From Bryum argenteum (Eukaryota; Streptophyta; Bryopsida; Bryales; Bryaceae), in contig CM073330.1 in NCBI GenBank assembly GCA_037043015.1, positions 521,263 through 585,262 of the forward strand: a stretch of DNA of 64,000 nucleotides, read 5' to 3'. A program made the position numbers and the translations under genes. The notes beneath the pieces were generated by a model, which made no database searches, was not told where the DNA came from, and saw only the letters and a list, made by a program, of their open reading frames with translations. Numbering within the stretch: position 1 is the stretch's first letter; every line of letters starts with the position of its first letter. This document shows positions 11,317 to 22,600 of the stretch, one piece after another.

Positions 11317-12170
11317 TCAAGTTTGGTGCTTCTTGGATGCGAGCCTCTCCATTTCGCTGTGCTTCTTCATGCAGAGTGGGAAGTACACGGGTAGCAAGAA
11401 GCAGAGCAAATTGAACGCCCAGATGGCCATGTTTGCAACAGCAAGGGCACGCCCGAAGAGAAGCCACCCAGAGTCGTCTGAAGTTCGGGTAAACTCAGTC
11501 TCCAGCCACGCTGAAATGGTGAACATCCTTCGAGTGTTGTAGGACACCGGTACCATCATGCGGACGGGCAGGGAGACAGGCGCCGGGAACTTAACAATGG
11601 CTATTTCTGTAAGCACTTGACAGGCGATGAGGAACAAGTGCGGCGAGGCTGCTTTCATGGCCACTTGATCGCCCTTGACGAAGGAGCCGAGAATGTAAGC
11701 CACCGTCGTCGGAATGGCTATCAAGCCCGCGAATCCAACATAATATCCTAGCAATTTATTCTTCGGGAAGACGCTCGGTGGATGCTCCTTTGTTGGACAC
11801 GGAAACACGTACTTCGCAAATAGATAGTAGTATGCCGAAGCAAAGACGACAAACAGAACCTCCCGCAGGGGGACCAACCCGCTCACCATGAGCACGAGAA
11901 CCAATGCGATGAGGTTGAGCTGCATTATTATGCTCGGCCGACGTCGCGGAGGCTCCACGCCCGCCTGTAAATAGAGACATTTCAAGGTTTCTTATCGCCA
12001 ATTCACGTACCATGTTTCCTCTTTACGGAACCCTATCATGCACAGCGAAAACAAGAAAGAAACTCTGATGGTAACTGCTGTATGCAATTGCGCTTCTGAA
12101 GAGCAGGAAGCCTCACCTTGTCAGAAGCCTTCGGAGTTGCCTCGCTCGATTGTGAAATTTGCTCGGCCAT
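11317..12170 (-). CDS. DUF7733-like plant multi-pass membrane protein
   Basis: Two exons (12170-12117 and 11964-11317) join in phase 0 to give about 233 residues. The short Ser/Glu-rich cytosolic start (MAEQISQSSEATPKASDK) is followed by several hydrophobic segments: roughly LNLIALVLVLMVSGL, VLFVVFASAYYYLFAKYVF, YYVGFAGLIAIPTTVAYIL and, near the end, ANMAIWAFNLLCFLLPVY. The tail is basic and charged. Conserved-looking stretches include FPCP and PVSYNTRRMFTISAWLETEF. I recognise the overall pattern as a plant-specific family of unknown function. No catalytic motif is visible, and location in an internal membrane is only an inference. The gene is divergent from CFAP53. Confidence 0.8.
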
Positions 12171-13479
12171 GGCTAGACCTCGCCTCGTTTTCCCTCCGAT
12201 TCGCGAAGCTCCTCTGCGATAAACAACAGCTATGATCACAAGAACAATTTCACAACCGAATTTGGCCCCTGTCGATAGTGAAATTATCTTCTTCCGGTCA
12301 ATTCGGCGATGGAGCACATCGAACTAACGCACCAATTTGACTGACAGCGAACACAAATTGTAGTCCCAGCACTTCTAGAATGCAGACTCTACAAATAGTC
12401 GCAGATTGGAATCTAGAGAAATAGCGAAGAGACTAGTGAAACTAAATTCGTTGTAGATAATAGTCTGCGTACTTGAAAGACACCGACAGAAGGAGGAAGC
12501 GCGATGAAGGCTAAGTTGTAACAGCAACAATTGGAACCACTGCTCAGAGAGAAATGGAGAAGTCGCAGTGACAAAGCTTTCCGACGAGACTCGCTTCGTT
12601 TAGCAATTGGACGGCCAAGTGCACGCCAAGTGCATGTCTACTTTTTCGTCAAGGTCCTAAAAGCTTCCGTCACTGCGTCCGTAGGATCTCAGTCCAAGTC
12701 TCGATCGAAGTTAGGTTAAGAGCATGAGCCAGGGTGTCAATCGAACAGGGGGATATCATCCAGTGCGTGCGAGAGTTTGTCTCTGCGCTCATCAGCTGGT
12801 TCAGCTGGCCTTCGCAAGAGCAGTTACAATTATCCCTTCACCCCTTCCAACTGACATCTCCCCGCGAACAGGACGCAGCGAACTTTCTTTCCTTGGAACT
12901 TCGACCGAGACTGTTCGACAGCACCTCTATCTCGTTACTCTCCTTCCTTTCTTGGCAACCTGAGCGTCAACGCTACGGCCTCGTGATTGTGCACGGCCAG
13001 GAGCGATGGCACATGGTTTGATCTGGAAACATGACATTCCGCGACATGCAAGTGTGTGGAGATGATTCAAAGTCTTCGATCCGGAGATTATATGTATTGT
13101 AGGATGCGCACAGTTTATGTTCAACTTCTCCTTTATTGAAGACTTGATGGATCTTGGCAGAATTTTCACATGCAGAGAAGCCGGAGGATTGAGGCAGATG
13201 CTGCTTTGAGTCGAGAGTTGAGGAGCTTGATGGAACTGACATTGTAGCAAGCAGCGTGACTGATATTTTTAACAGAATGCGTTGTGACCTCAAAAGACTC
13301 GAATTAGGAAGGAGGTAGGAATAGCCATGGCAGATATCTACAGGCCAATTCGCCTGCTCTTTGAGAATTCAAGGAAGAGGATGACGAGGAGGAACAAATT
13401 GCCAGATAAGAGTTCTTAAAAAGGATACTTTTGTCTGTGGAGAAGTGCGTGTTGGGGAAGTTGAGGCAATTCTGTTGCC
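12171..13479. promoter_or_regulatory. Divergent intergenic region (DUF7733-like gene / CFAP53)
   Basis: About 1.3 kb separates the two divergent start codons and must hold both promoters and 5' UTRs. ORFs on both strands here (for example 12927-13250) have no recognisable domain. I could not assign a TATA box or specific transcription-factor sites with confidence. Confidence 0.5.
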
Positions 13480-15602
13480 ATGGCGAAGTATTCGCGGCCT
13501 CTGCGGATGCCGTCAAACGAAGATCGCATTTACAAGATGCGAATGTATGAGAATAAGCTCGCGGACAATATCAAAGCTGTGAGGGATTACGACCAGCAGA
13601 TGCGAGCGGCAGAGTTTGCAGAGCAGCATATCAAGAAGAGGGAGATGCGTGAGATAGAGGCAAGAGATGAAGCCATTCGGCAGTGCAGAGAACAGAATCT
13701 TGAGATACGTCGGCAGAAGCTATCCATCTTGTTGGAAGGAGAGGAGCAGCTATTAAATGACGAGTTGAAGACGAACTCGATGACATTGGCGGAACGTCGG
13801 TCGTGGCTGGAGGCGCGCTCGCGAGCTTTGAAGCAGAAGCAGAATGCAGAAGCGTGCCAGAAGGATCAATACGTGCAGGAGATGATGGGCAAGGCGTGGC
13901 GCGATAATGCGGACGATGTGCGTGTTCAGGACTCGAAGATGGCGGTGCTCCGCGCCGTTGAGGGCCGGAAGCGGCAGCTGGAGGAGGCGGTTGCGCGTAA
14001 GATCTTGGAGGAAGAGGAAAATAGGAAGTTGGAGGATATGATGGAGAAGGAGTTGAAGATTAAGGAGCAAGCGCTCTTGGCTGAGGTTGCGCTCAAGGCG
14101 GCCAAGAGGCAGGAAGCCATCGACATTTTGCACGAGCAACTCGCATTAGTTGCCCAACTCCGAGCTGAGGAACAGGCGGCTATTAAAGCAGAAATGGCTG
14201 CCATGAACAAGCGGTGGGCGCAGGAAGACGCGGCTCTCAAGCAGCAACAAATCGAGAGGAAATGCTACCTGGTACTCCTATAGCCTGTCAAACTTCCGTC
14301 TATGTCACAATGTGTTCAAGCTCCACGATTTGAACATGCACTATATCATTCCCTACTTGGCCACTGCCAGAACAATTATCCATGCCATGCAGTTCTTTCT
14401 CGTTAGTTCGTGCTCTTCCGCCATATGAAGAATCAGAGTCCCTTAGGATATATGCAGAGGCCCGGAGCGTCGTGGGCATGCTTGTATGAAGGCTGAATTG
14501 GTTATCTCCTCCTTGAACTGATTGCTGTTTGCTGCCTCACTGGCTTATTGCAGGATGCGAAAGCAAAATCGGTAATGGAAGCCAACAAGGGACTGAGGTG
14601 TACGAAGAACAGGGAACAAGATGCGGGCAAGAAGTTCGAGGCCGAATGTATGGCCATGACAGCCGCTAGGGAAGCGCACGAGATATTGCAAGAGAAGGAA
14701 CTGAAAGATGCTCAGAAGAGGGAAGCTATGCAGTACGCGGCCCACTTGAAATCTTTAATGGGCAGGCTCAATGCAGACGAATCCATCAAGTTAGCGCAGT
14801 TCAAAGCCGAGGAGGATGCCGAATGGGCCAAGCGAGAAGCTGGGTGGAAGCGGGAGGAAGACCAGCGCCAGCGACTCTGGGCACGAGTGCATGAGGAGAG
14901 GCAGAACCAACTCAAAGAGAAAGGTTTGTTTCAGTTGTAATAATTTCCATAACACAATAGTTGCTTGCATTTCTCTTCTGTAGAGTGCTAGGAACTCCTG
15001 AGCATCGTGCACATTTGTTTCTCATGCGGACCAATTCTGACAAAGCAATTTGCACCTGGACTTTACAGACAGAGTAAGATATGAGATTGAGGCACAGAAG
15101 AGACTTGATTTGGAGAACAATGAGAGGATGGCCAAAATGGCTGCAGCTGAGAAAGAGAGACAACTGGCAGAACAAAGAAAGGTATAGTCATAACCACCAG
15201 CGCTACATGGCAGTAAAAACATTTCATTTTTTGTTGTTGTCGTCCAATCTCAACCATGTGATTGTGGATGGGCAGTCGAAGCAAGGTCTGCTGAATGTGC
15301 TGGAGGACCAGCTCAGGAATAAGCAAGCCCAAGAGATCAAAGCAAGAGAACAGAAGCGTGTTGAGTTTGAAGGTCAATATCCAAGCTTTCTGACTTTATC
15401 TTTGAAAGGATCTCGATAAATTTATCGTACTTGCGTCAGGTGAACCTACATGGATCAACTAAGCTCACCACATGCATGTCGACTTGCAGGCATCGTGGAT
15501 CAAGAGAGGAAGTACAGAGAGAAGGTGCAATGTGAAAGTGCTGCCTTGCCATTCCCTGAGCCAAATTTCAAGCACAAGCTGGTCAAGTGGATGGAAGATT
15601 AA
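13480..15602 (+). CDS. CFAP53: Cilia- and flagella-associated protein 53 (CFAP53/CCDC11)
   Basis: Five exons (13480-14271, 14554-14923, 15069-15181, 15276-15372, 15490-15602) join in phases 0, 1, 0, 1 to give 494 residues, close to the roughly 514 of animal CFAP53. Almost the whole protein is charged coiled coil of the trichohyalin/plectin-homology type. Collinear similarity to animal CFAP53 includes RRQKLSILLEGEEQLLNDEL, a following E/K-rich helix ending ALKQKQNAE, and AIDILHEQLALVAQLRAEE. In animals and algae the protein lies inside or along axonemal doublet microtubules and supports ciliary motility. In a land plant it is expected only in the flagellated sperm. It ends KHKLVKWMED. The gene converges on SEC10. 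Confidence 0.88.
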
Positions 15603-16690
15603 GCAGAGCACATGAGGAGATATATCTGGCCACCGACCTGGTCAAATCGGTCAAACCATGTCTCGTTAGCAGTACGATCAAGATAAAGAGCGACGGTGAC
15701 TTGGTTATGAACCAGATTCTATCTTAAGAATTGGTATCTATCGAAGTAAAATAGGTCAGTCTCTTTGAAACTTGTGATACTAAATACCCGGCGAAGGCCT
15801 CATCTTGCACCTCAAGGTGTTTAAAGACAGGTACTCGAAACTCGCACTGCTCTTTTTCATATTGTACCAGATCAAATTAGATGCGCCAGCGTGAACGTTG
15901 TATTGTAAAAATTCAAAATCGAAGATGATTTGAATCTTTTTGTGTTCTGAAGTATTGAAATATTACATTCTTTTCAGAATGTGCCTATTTGTCTATTGTC
16001 ATGGATGGATATCGGTCATTATGTATCTTTAGAATGAAACACTGCATTGCTCTTCTTGAGCAGAGGTAACCAAGTCAGGGTGCTCAAGGAATCTGCTTCG
16101 GAGTTATAAAAGCACGTTTCCCATCGCGGACTTATCAGCACTGATACTAGGTCATATCAAGTAATTGTTTATGCCGTATGCTGAATGTGGTTTACTATTA
16201 TTGACAATGAACTTGCTCCTGGTTGAGGAGAGGTTCTTATTAATCGACATTCATTTTTCATTTACCTTAGAGTGTGTGGATACAAGAACTTCAACGTTGA
16301 TGCAGATTTTTACTGTCTTCAGATTCTTATGCTTTGCTCAGTTGGCCAGTCGTAGGCGTTTGATTAGTTTGAAGTTCACTGAAGGGATTTACTGACACAT
16401 GATTCCGTTGTGTCTTCGAAGATGTAGTGTACGACTATCTTAAAGAGGGAAGATTTCAACCATTATACTTTTGACCTGTTGATGTACCAGGTGTGGAGAT
16501 TGTTGGTTACCGATTCTGCTTTTAGAGTGACTAGAGTTTAATTAATCACGACGGTTTTGCTAGTTCTTGCAGCTCCTGTTAGCTCTAACCTAGACGTGTT
16601 GCTAACAAGTAGAGAGCTGGTCAAGGAAGGTCCAATCGTCGGGAAGGGAGAATTGGTATTAAGCGCAGTCTTGGAAAGTGGTATGGTTCT
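15603..16690. other. Convergent 3' region between CFAP53 and SEC10
   Basis: It contains the 3' UTRs of both genes. Small ORFs (for example 16165-16395) are not recognisable, and no repeat stands out. Confidence 0.5.
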
Positions 16691-19600
16691 TCAACCGTTC
16701 ATGCCCTTGACAATGTTGGCAATCTTCGCTTTCTTGTAGTCTTCTCGCAGTTCAATTAGTCTGCACAGCAACAAGGTGTTAGGTAAGTCAAAATGAATCT
16801 CTCTCTATTTCACTATTTTCACTTCATAAAAACTGGATTGCGAGAAAGCATTCTCTACGGAAAATTCTTTATATTCCGTCAATCATCTTGAGGAACTTAC
16901 TTCCAGCCAGTTCGTAGAAATAGCTAAGCAATGGACAAGTCTAATGGACAAAGCAATGACTATTTCATCTCGTCAAAGTGGGAAATGAGGTAGGGAGAAG
17001 TTCGTTAATGTGGACTTCGAGGAGGCCACACGTCCCAATGCAGGGGTCATAAATGACTGGGAATCCTTTCATGAACTACTCTGTGGCCATAGTTCCATCT
17101 CGTCAAAGATAGGAGAATGGGGGAAGGGCGGAGCACACAATTTTGACCTCCCCACATGACAGCGACGAAGGAATCAAGACCTAGAAGAAAACCGAACTTC
17201 CACCATTACCTTAGTACTTCGTCTCGTACATCTCGTAATGTCCCGTCCACTAAGGTAGGCAAACTCTCCGGAGCCACGATCAAGACATTCACCATTCTGT
17301 CAAGGCCTTCTCCACTTGTAAGAATCTCCTTGCTGAATTATATCCAAGTGAGGTCTGGGAGTATCGTAATACTTACGTCCCGAGGAGAGCAAACTTCTCG
17401 CCAATTGTTGGTGTCATGAAGGTTCGTACGCAGTCAGCGTACTCCGACACATCACGCTTCAAGCGCAGACCTCCACTGCAAATCCGTTGTTAGCCATTTC
17501 TTTGCCAAGTGAAAGCTTGAAAATTACAGAACGAACAGAAGTGCTAACAGATATAGAGCTTGGATTACCTTGGGTCGAAGGTGAACTGCTTCCAATGGCG
17601 GATCAGAATATTGTACAGTCCATTCCCCTGTCATTGCCCATTTCTGTTGTGAAATCAACCTCGACGAGAAATATGCGAAAGCTTAACAGTTTCATGGAGC
17701 AGAGGGACTCACAAACTGTGTCATGAAGGCTTCTTTATTCGGCCCGTCCAATGCTCCGTTTGCTACTTCGACCATCCGTGTAAGAAACGCTACTACTCTG
17801 TAGTTGATGTTTGTTGTTCATGATTCTAAGTTTAATCTTAGTAAGGTAGAAAGTTTTTCTTCAAAGTAGCATGCAGTAAATACTTTTAACGTAGCTCACT
17901 TCACTTCAGGATTCTCACTGAAAGTTCAATTGTTGTCGAGTAAAGAAACTCTAATATTCAAGAGAGCTTTCACCGTGAATTTCTTCATTAGAAGTAACTA
18001 TGATTAGGAGGGAGTAGGTTGTAAATAACTGTTGGTAATAATGATGAAGGGATAGATGATGAACAGCTCAGTTCTTTTCATGTATAAGTCATGGCGAGGC
18101 CGGATAAATCAGACGAGACGAACCAAATGCAAGTGGAATAGCGATTTGTTGTTGGAAAGAGGGGTGATTTCATTGATTTCCATAGAATTGTATTAACCCT
18201 TCGCATAAATTGTGATTCAGATCTTCGACAGTGATGGGAAGTGTTTTCACCTCGAGCACGCCGTTGTGAGCTCAGGCGAGATGCTTTCGTCAAGTTGTGT
18301 GTAGTCCGTCGTTTTCTGCTCTGCTACTAACAATCTCTCGACCTGGTGGTTACATCAGTGAGTTCCAGCCAGCACTTCGTCAAGACGCTGGAAATGCTGG
18401 AGAGAGAAAGAGAGGATTCACCTCTGCAAGGAGTGCCTGCAGTGAGCCCTGCAGGCCTATGGAGGCCGCCTTCTCAGCAACAGCCATGGCGGATGCGATT
18501 GCATCGCAGCAGGCCGCGTGCCCTCCTTCTTGTGCTAAAAGTACCCGTGAAACCGATCTCGTGAAAAACTGCAAAAATTAGGGGAATGTCATTCACGAGG
18601 GGCAATAAAATTCTGCGGAAAGAAATGGAGGTAGAGTGGTTACTCGCTGCAGCATGGCCATGTTCGTGGTTGCACTTTTGATGGCCGCCATGAACGCACG
18701 GAAGCTACTATCTCCTGCCGAGGACGCAGCTTCTGCCTGCATTAGGTCAGATTCCTCTTACCCATCATTCTTATTGCAAATTCAGCAAGACCTTCTCAAG
18801 CAATCGTAGAACTTCAATGGATGTTAGAACTCATGCATGAACGTAAAACGGAAGTGATAGATCAAGTGGGGTTCTTCGAGAATAAGGGAGGTACTTCTGG
18901 CCTCCTTGCGGGGTCTACCAATCTGTATTCCTGTTGCGAAGATCTTAGCAAGTTGTTCAAGTATAGGACATCTTATCAAGTAGCCTGATAATTTCTGGCA
19001 TTAATAATGATGTAGGAAAACTACGTACTGCGACTGCCATAGCTTGAGCCACCTTCCGACTGTTGGCTGTATTGTACCCGAAGCGCTCTCGCAGAGAAGC
19101 AGCTTCTTTCAATGCTTCATTGGCTCTCTGCAGACCTTCTGTAACGTACTTGCTCACCTGTTGACAGAAGTCGGTTAAATAAAATCTCCACTTTGGAAGT
19201 AGAATTTTGTTCATCACACAAGTCCTCCTAGTCATACAAGAACCTCCTCAAGAATCATATATTTGTGATTCAGTATTAGAAACATTCTAACAATGAACGT
19301 TGCGCAACTTTAGAGAGGATCAGCATGGAAGGCAACAACCTGGTCAAGGAGGCAGGTGAAAATGGCCTTCACGTTGGTTGCAAGGATACCAGTATGTTGG
19401 TCCTGCTCATGAGAAATAGCCCTCTTCTTCTAAGCCCTTTGCTGACATTTTTTAGGTTGAAAGAATGTATAGCATTTCTCTCACCAAGAAATATAACCAG
19501 TCTAAGACCTTAGATCAATAAAAGTAAACATGGACACTCTTGCTTGAGTGAAACAACTTTTATATATATATAAGGTCATGTCCATTCTACTAAAATTAGT

Positions 19601-22600
19601 AGAGTCAAGTTCATGGTTTAGGCCCACTGAGGGTGGAGTGTACCTCAAGAGTGAGCAGCTTGCAGCGGGTGATGGCTTCATCATTCCAGTCCACAAACTC
19701 TTTAACGACTTCGACTGAGATAGGAGCATACGAGTGCATGGCCGAGTTTCGGCGCTGCTGCTGCTCAGGCATGGCTGTCAATGCTTGTATTAGTGACGTC
19801 CTTCGTAGTGGGACAAATGGCGACACTTTCAGCTCCGCATTCTACATCAGGATACGTTGATATTGGCTGGTAAGCAATCAAACTTTGCTTATCTCAGATT
19901 CAATCTTTAGCTTGGAGTACCTTGTGGTGTATTACAGGATTGACAAGGACCATGAACATGTTTTGTACCAGAGAAAAACAATTCCTCACCTTAGTGCCTT
20001 CTATGGTAATTTGATCTCTCAACTTTCCTAGAGTGTTTAAATATGTTGTAACTTCGCATGCAAGAAGAAACCAGAAAGTGCACCTTGGCTTGGTAGAGCT
20101 GGTTCAGTGAGGTCAGCTCATACTCTGCATAATCTTCTCGGTAAGACTTGAACAACGATTCGGCAAAAGCTGCATATTCAGTATTAAGGTAAGGTATATA
20201 TTGACAAACTTTTCGCTTCGTACAAATGTAGCTCTTATGTCATTTACATACAATTTGAATGATTTGTACTATTCTGGTATTTCATTAATGGCATAGGCTC
20301 TAAACCGTAAGCTCTTTCTTTAATTGTCGTTGGGTATCTCTCTCGATCAGCATGTCATTGAAATCGAGTAATACTTATCTAATTTACTTTATCACCTTCC
20401 ACTAATATGAGACACAGTCACCAAATGGATCTAACCAATATCGTGGAAGTAATGGTTTTGTGTGCAGTGTTTATATGGGGCCAAGGTCAGGATCATCATA
20501 AGGTTATGAATCTGAAATGCATCACAGGAGCAACGAGGTTTGTGTACCCTCTACATCTAGGTCTCCGCATCCAATAGCTTGAAATTCTTTTGCTAGTTCC
20601 TTAGTTTTTGCATAAGCTCCTGCAAGAATCCTCAAGTACTACAAGATAGTTGATCTTTGTAATAGTGGATCTTTGATAGGTATCAAAATATGTCAAGACA
20701 AGAGTTAAAAACACTCACATCGTGAATACGGCCTTCTTCCATGGATGGTGGTGGATTAGTAAGTGATTGCTTTCGGCCTTCTTCCATTGATGGCGGATTA
20801 GGGAGTGATGGTTTTAGTAGGAGTTTCTCTATAAGCATGTTTACCCGTTGCTCCATAACCCTCTGTTCATCAATGGCTTAGATTCATTCAGTTTGCACAT
20901 CTTTGGTTCTTATAGCATCCTTTAGCTGAAGGGGAAGCTTACTCACTTGAACAAGTATAGACATGACTGCAGCAGGGGACGGAAACACGGCTGCCACAGT
21001 CGTCGCTTCAGCTTGTACATTCTCTGTTACAATACCACATTTCTATATGTTTACCATCCCCTTCGAAAGCTGGTTACAACAGATTGTGACAAGTTTGCTA
21101 ATAGAGCTAACATGATCAAGTGCTTTAGGGTTGTTGCTTCATTGGAAGAGTTGGAACTTACCAGCAATTTCTTTGTATACAGATGTGAGACCTCTCAGAA
21201 TGTCATCAACATTCGCTGTCTGACCAGGCTCGGGGTATGCCATCACGGTGCGTGCATCTTTGTTCATCACTTCCACGTCCATGAACATAGGCCTTGAAGC
21301 AACATACCTTTGCATCACACTGCTCCCTTTGCTGAACTGCATGTAACAAAAACATGCAGGTCCCTAATATACTATTTTCTTAAATCGTAGTCGAACCAAT
21401 TGAGCTCAAAAATTGGGCGAATGACCTCCTGGAGATTTGATAGTCTCGACTCTCTATGTCAACAAGGTATCGACAGATACAGAGAATCCTTTTCACTAAT
21501 AAGGTGTAGCTAAATCATAGCCAAGCATGAGGTTGCACAAGCAACAAAATTTATGAATCATTGATGCAAAGAATGGTACATTTAGGACATGTTAATAGAT
21601 AAGGTGAAAGAATCTCCAGGGTTGAGTTTTTACTCAACTGTATGCAAAGGGTTAAACAGCAATTTGTTTTAACACCATTTTGAACATTGAGAACCCTTCC
21701 AGCCAACAAACCTGGTTCAAGATTTTGGCTTGGGCACCCATCGACAACAAGTCTCCTTTCTGTGAGGCTGCATCGAACTGCCCTAAGAGACGGTTCTCCA
21801 GCTCTGCCAAGGTAATCACCGTTTTTCACATCCATAGCTTTTTCAGTAAATAAAAATCATGTTTACATTGAAGCTTGACACTGAGCATATGAAAAGAGTC
21901 AACATGGATAAAAATCTCTACAAGCCACAAAAGTTGAAGAATGTAAAAAAACATATATGATGTGGGCATGTATTAAACTTTTTATTACACGATGAACGTA
22001 ACTACATACTCGCATTCAATGAACAAATTAAAGATCCAAGACAACAAAAACATGGGCCACTAACCATAAGAGTCATAGAAGTCAATTGAACTTACCATTG
22101 CAATAAGATTGTAGATTTTTGGCAGCTACTTCCATAGTCTTTGTTTGTGCCGCTGATCCAGACATTATGTTTTCTTCAGCAATTGCTCCTACCATCTCAA
22201 CTCAACAAAGGTTACTCATAGTTTGGAAAACTTGTAAAGACATGTACATTTGGAACAATTCATCTTGTCATCTCATGTACCCTGATACTAGTATCAAATG
22301 CTTAACATGTATATGTGATGATATAATATGGAGAGCAATTGGTTTATATCGTTTATTTAAATTCTACTTCGAGGGAAGGGCCTCTCATCAAACTCACGGA
22401 GTTTTTGGGCGACTGCTGCGGCCTCTCCGACACGATCATCATCGGAAAACAAAGGTGGCTCCTCTTCCTCATATCCCGGACATTCGTTGAAATACATCAT
22501 ATACTGCCATACAATGTTAGAAAATTACTAGTTTTGATCAAAATGTTACTTATTAGAATGATATGGTTACAGTGAATGAAAATGTTTGTAGCGTTCTTGA

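Noticed and set aside
13753..14240. Long minus-strand ORFs opposite CFAP53 exon 1
   Set aside because: They are antisense shadows of a GC-rich coiled-coil exon. Their Ser/Leu-rich composition mirrors the Glu/Lys codons of the real gene.
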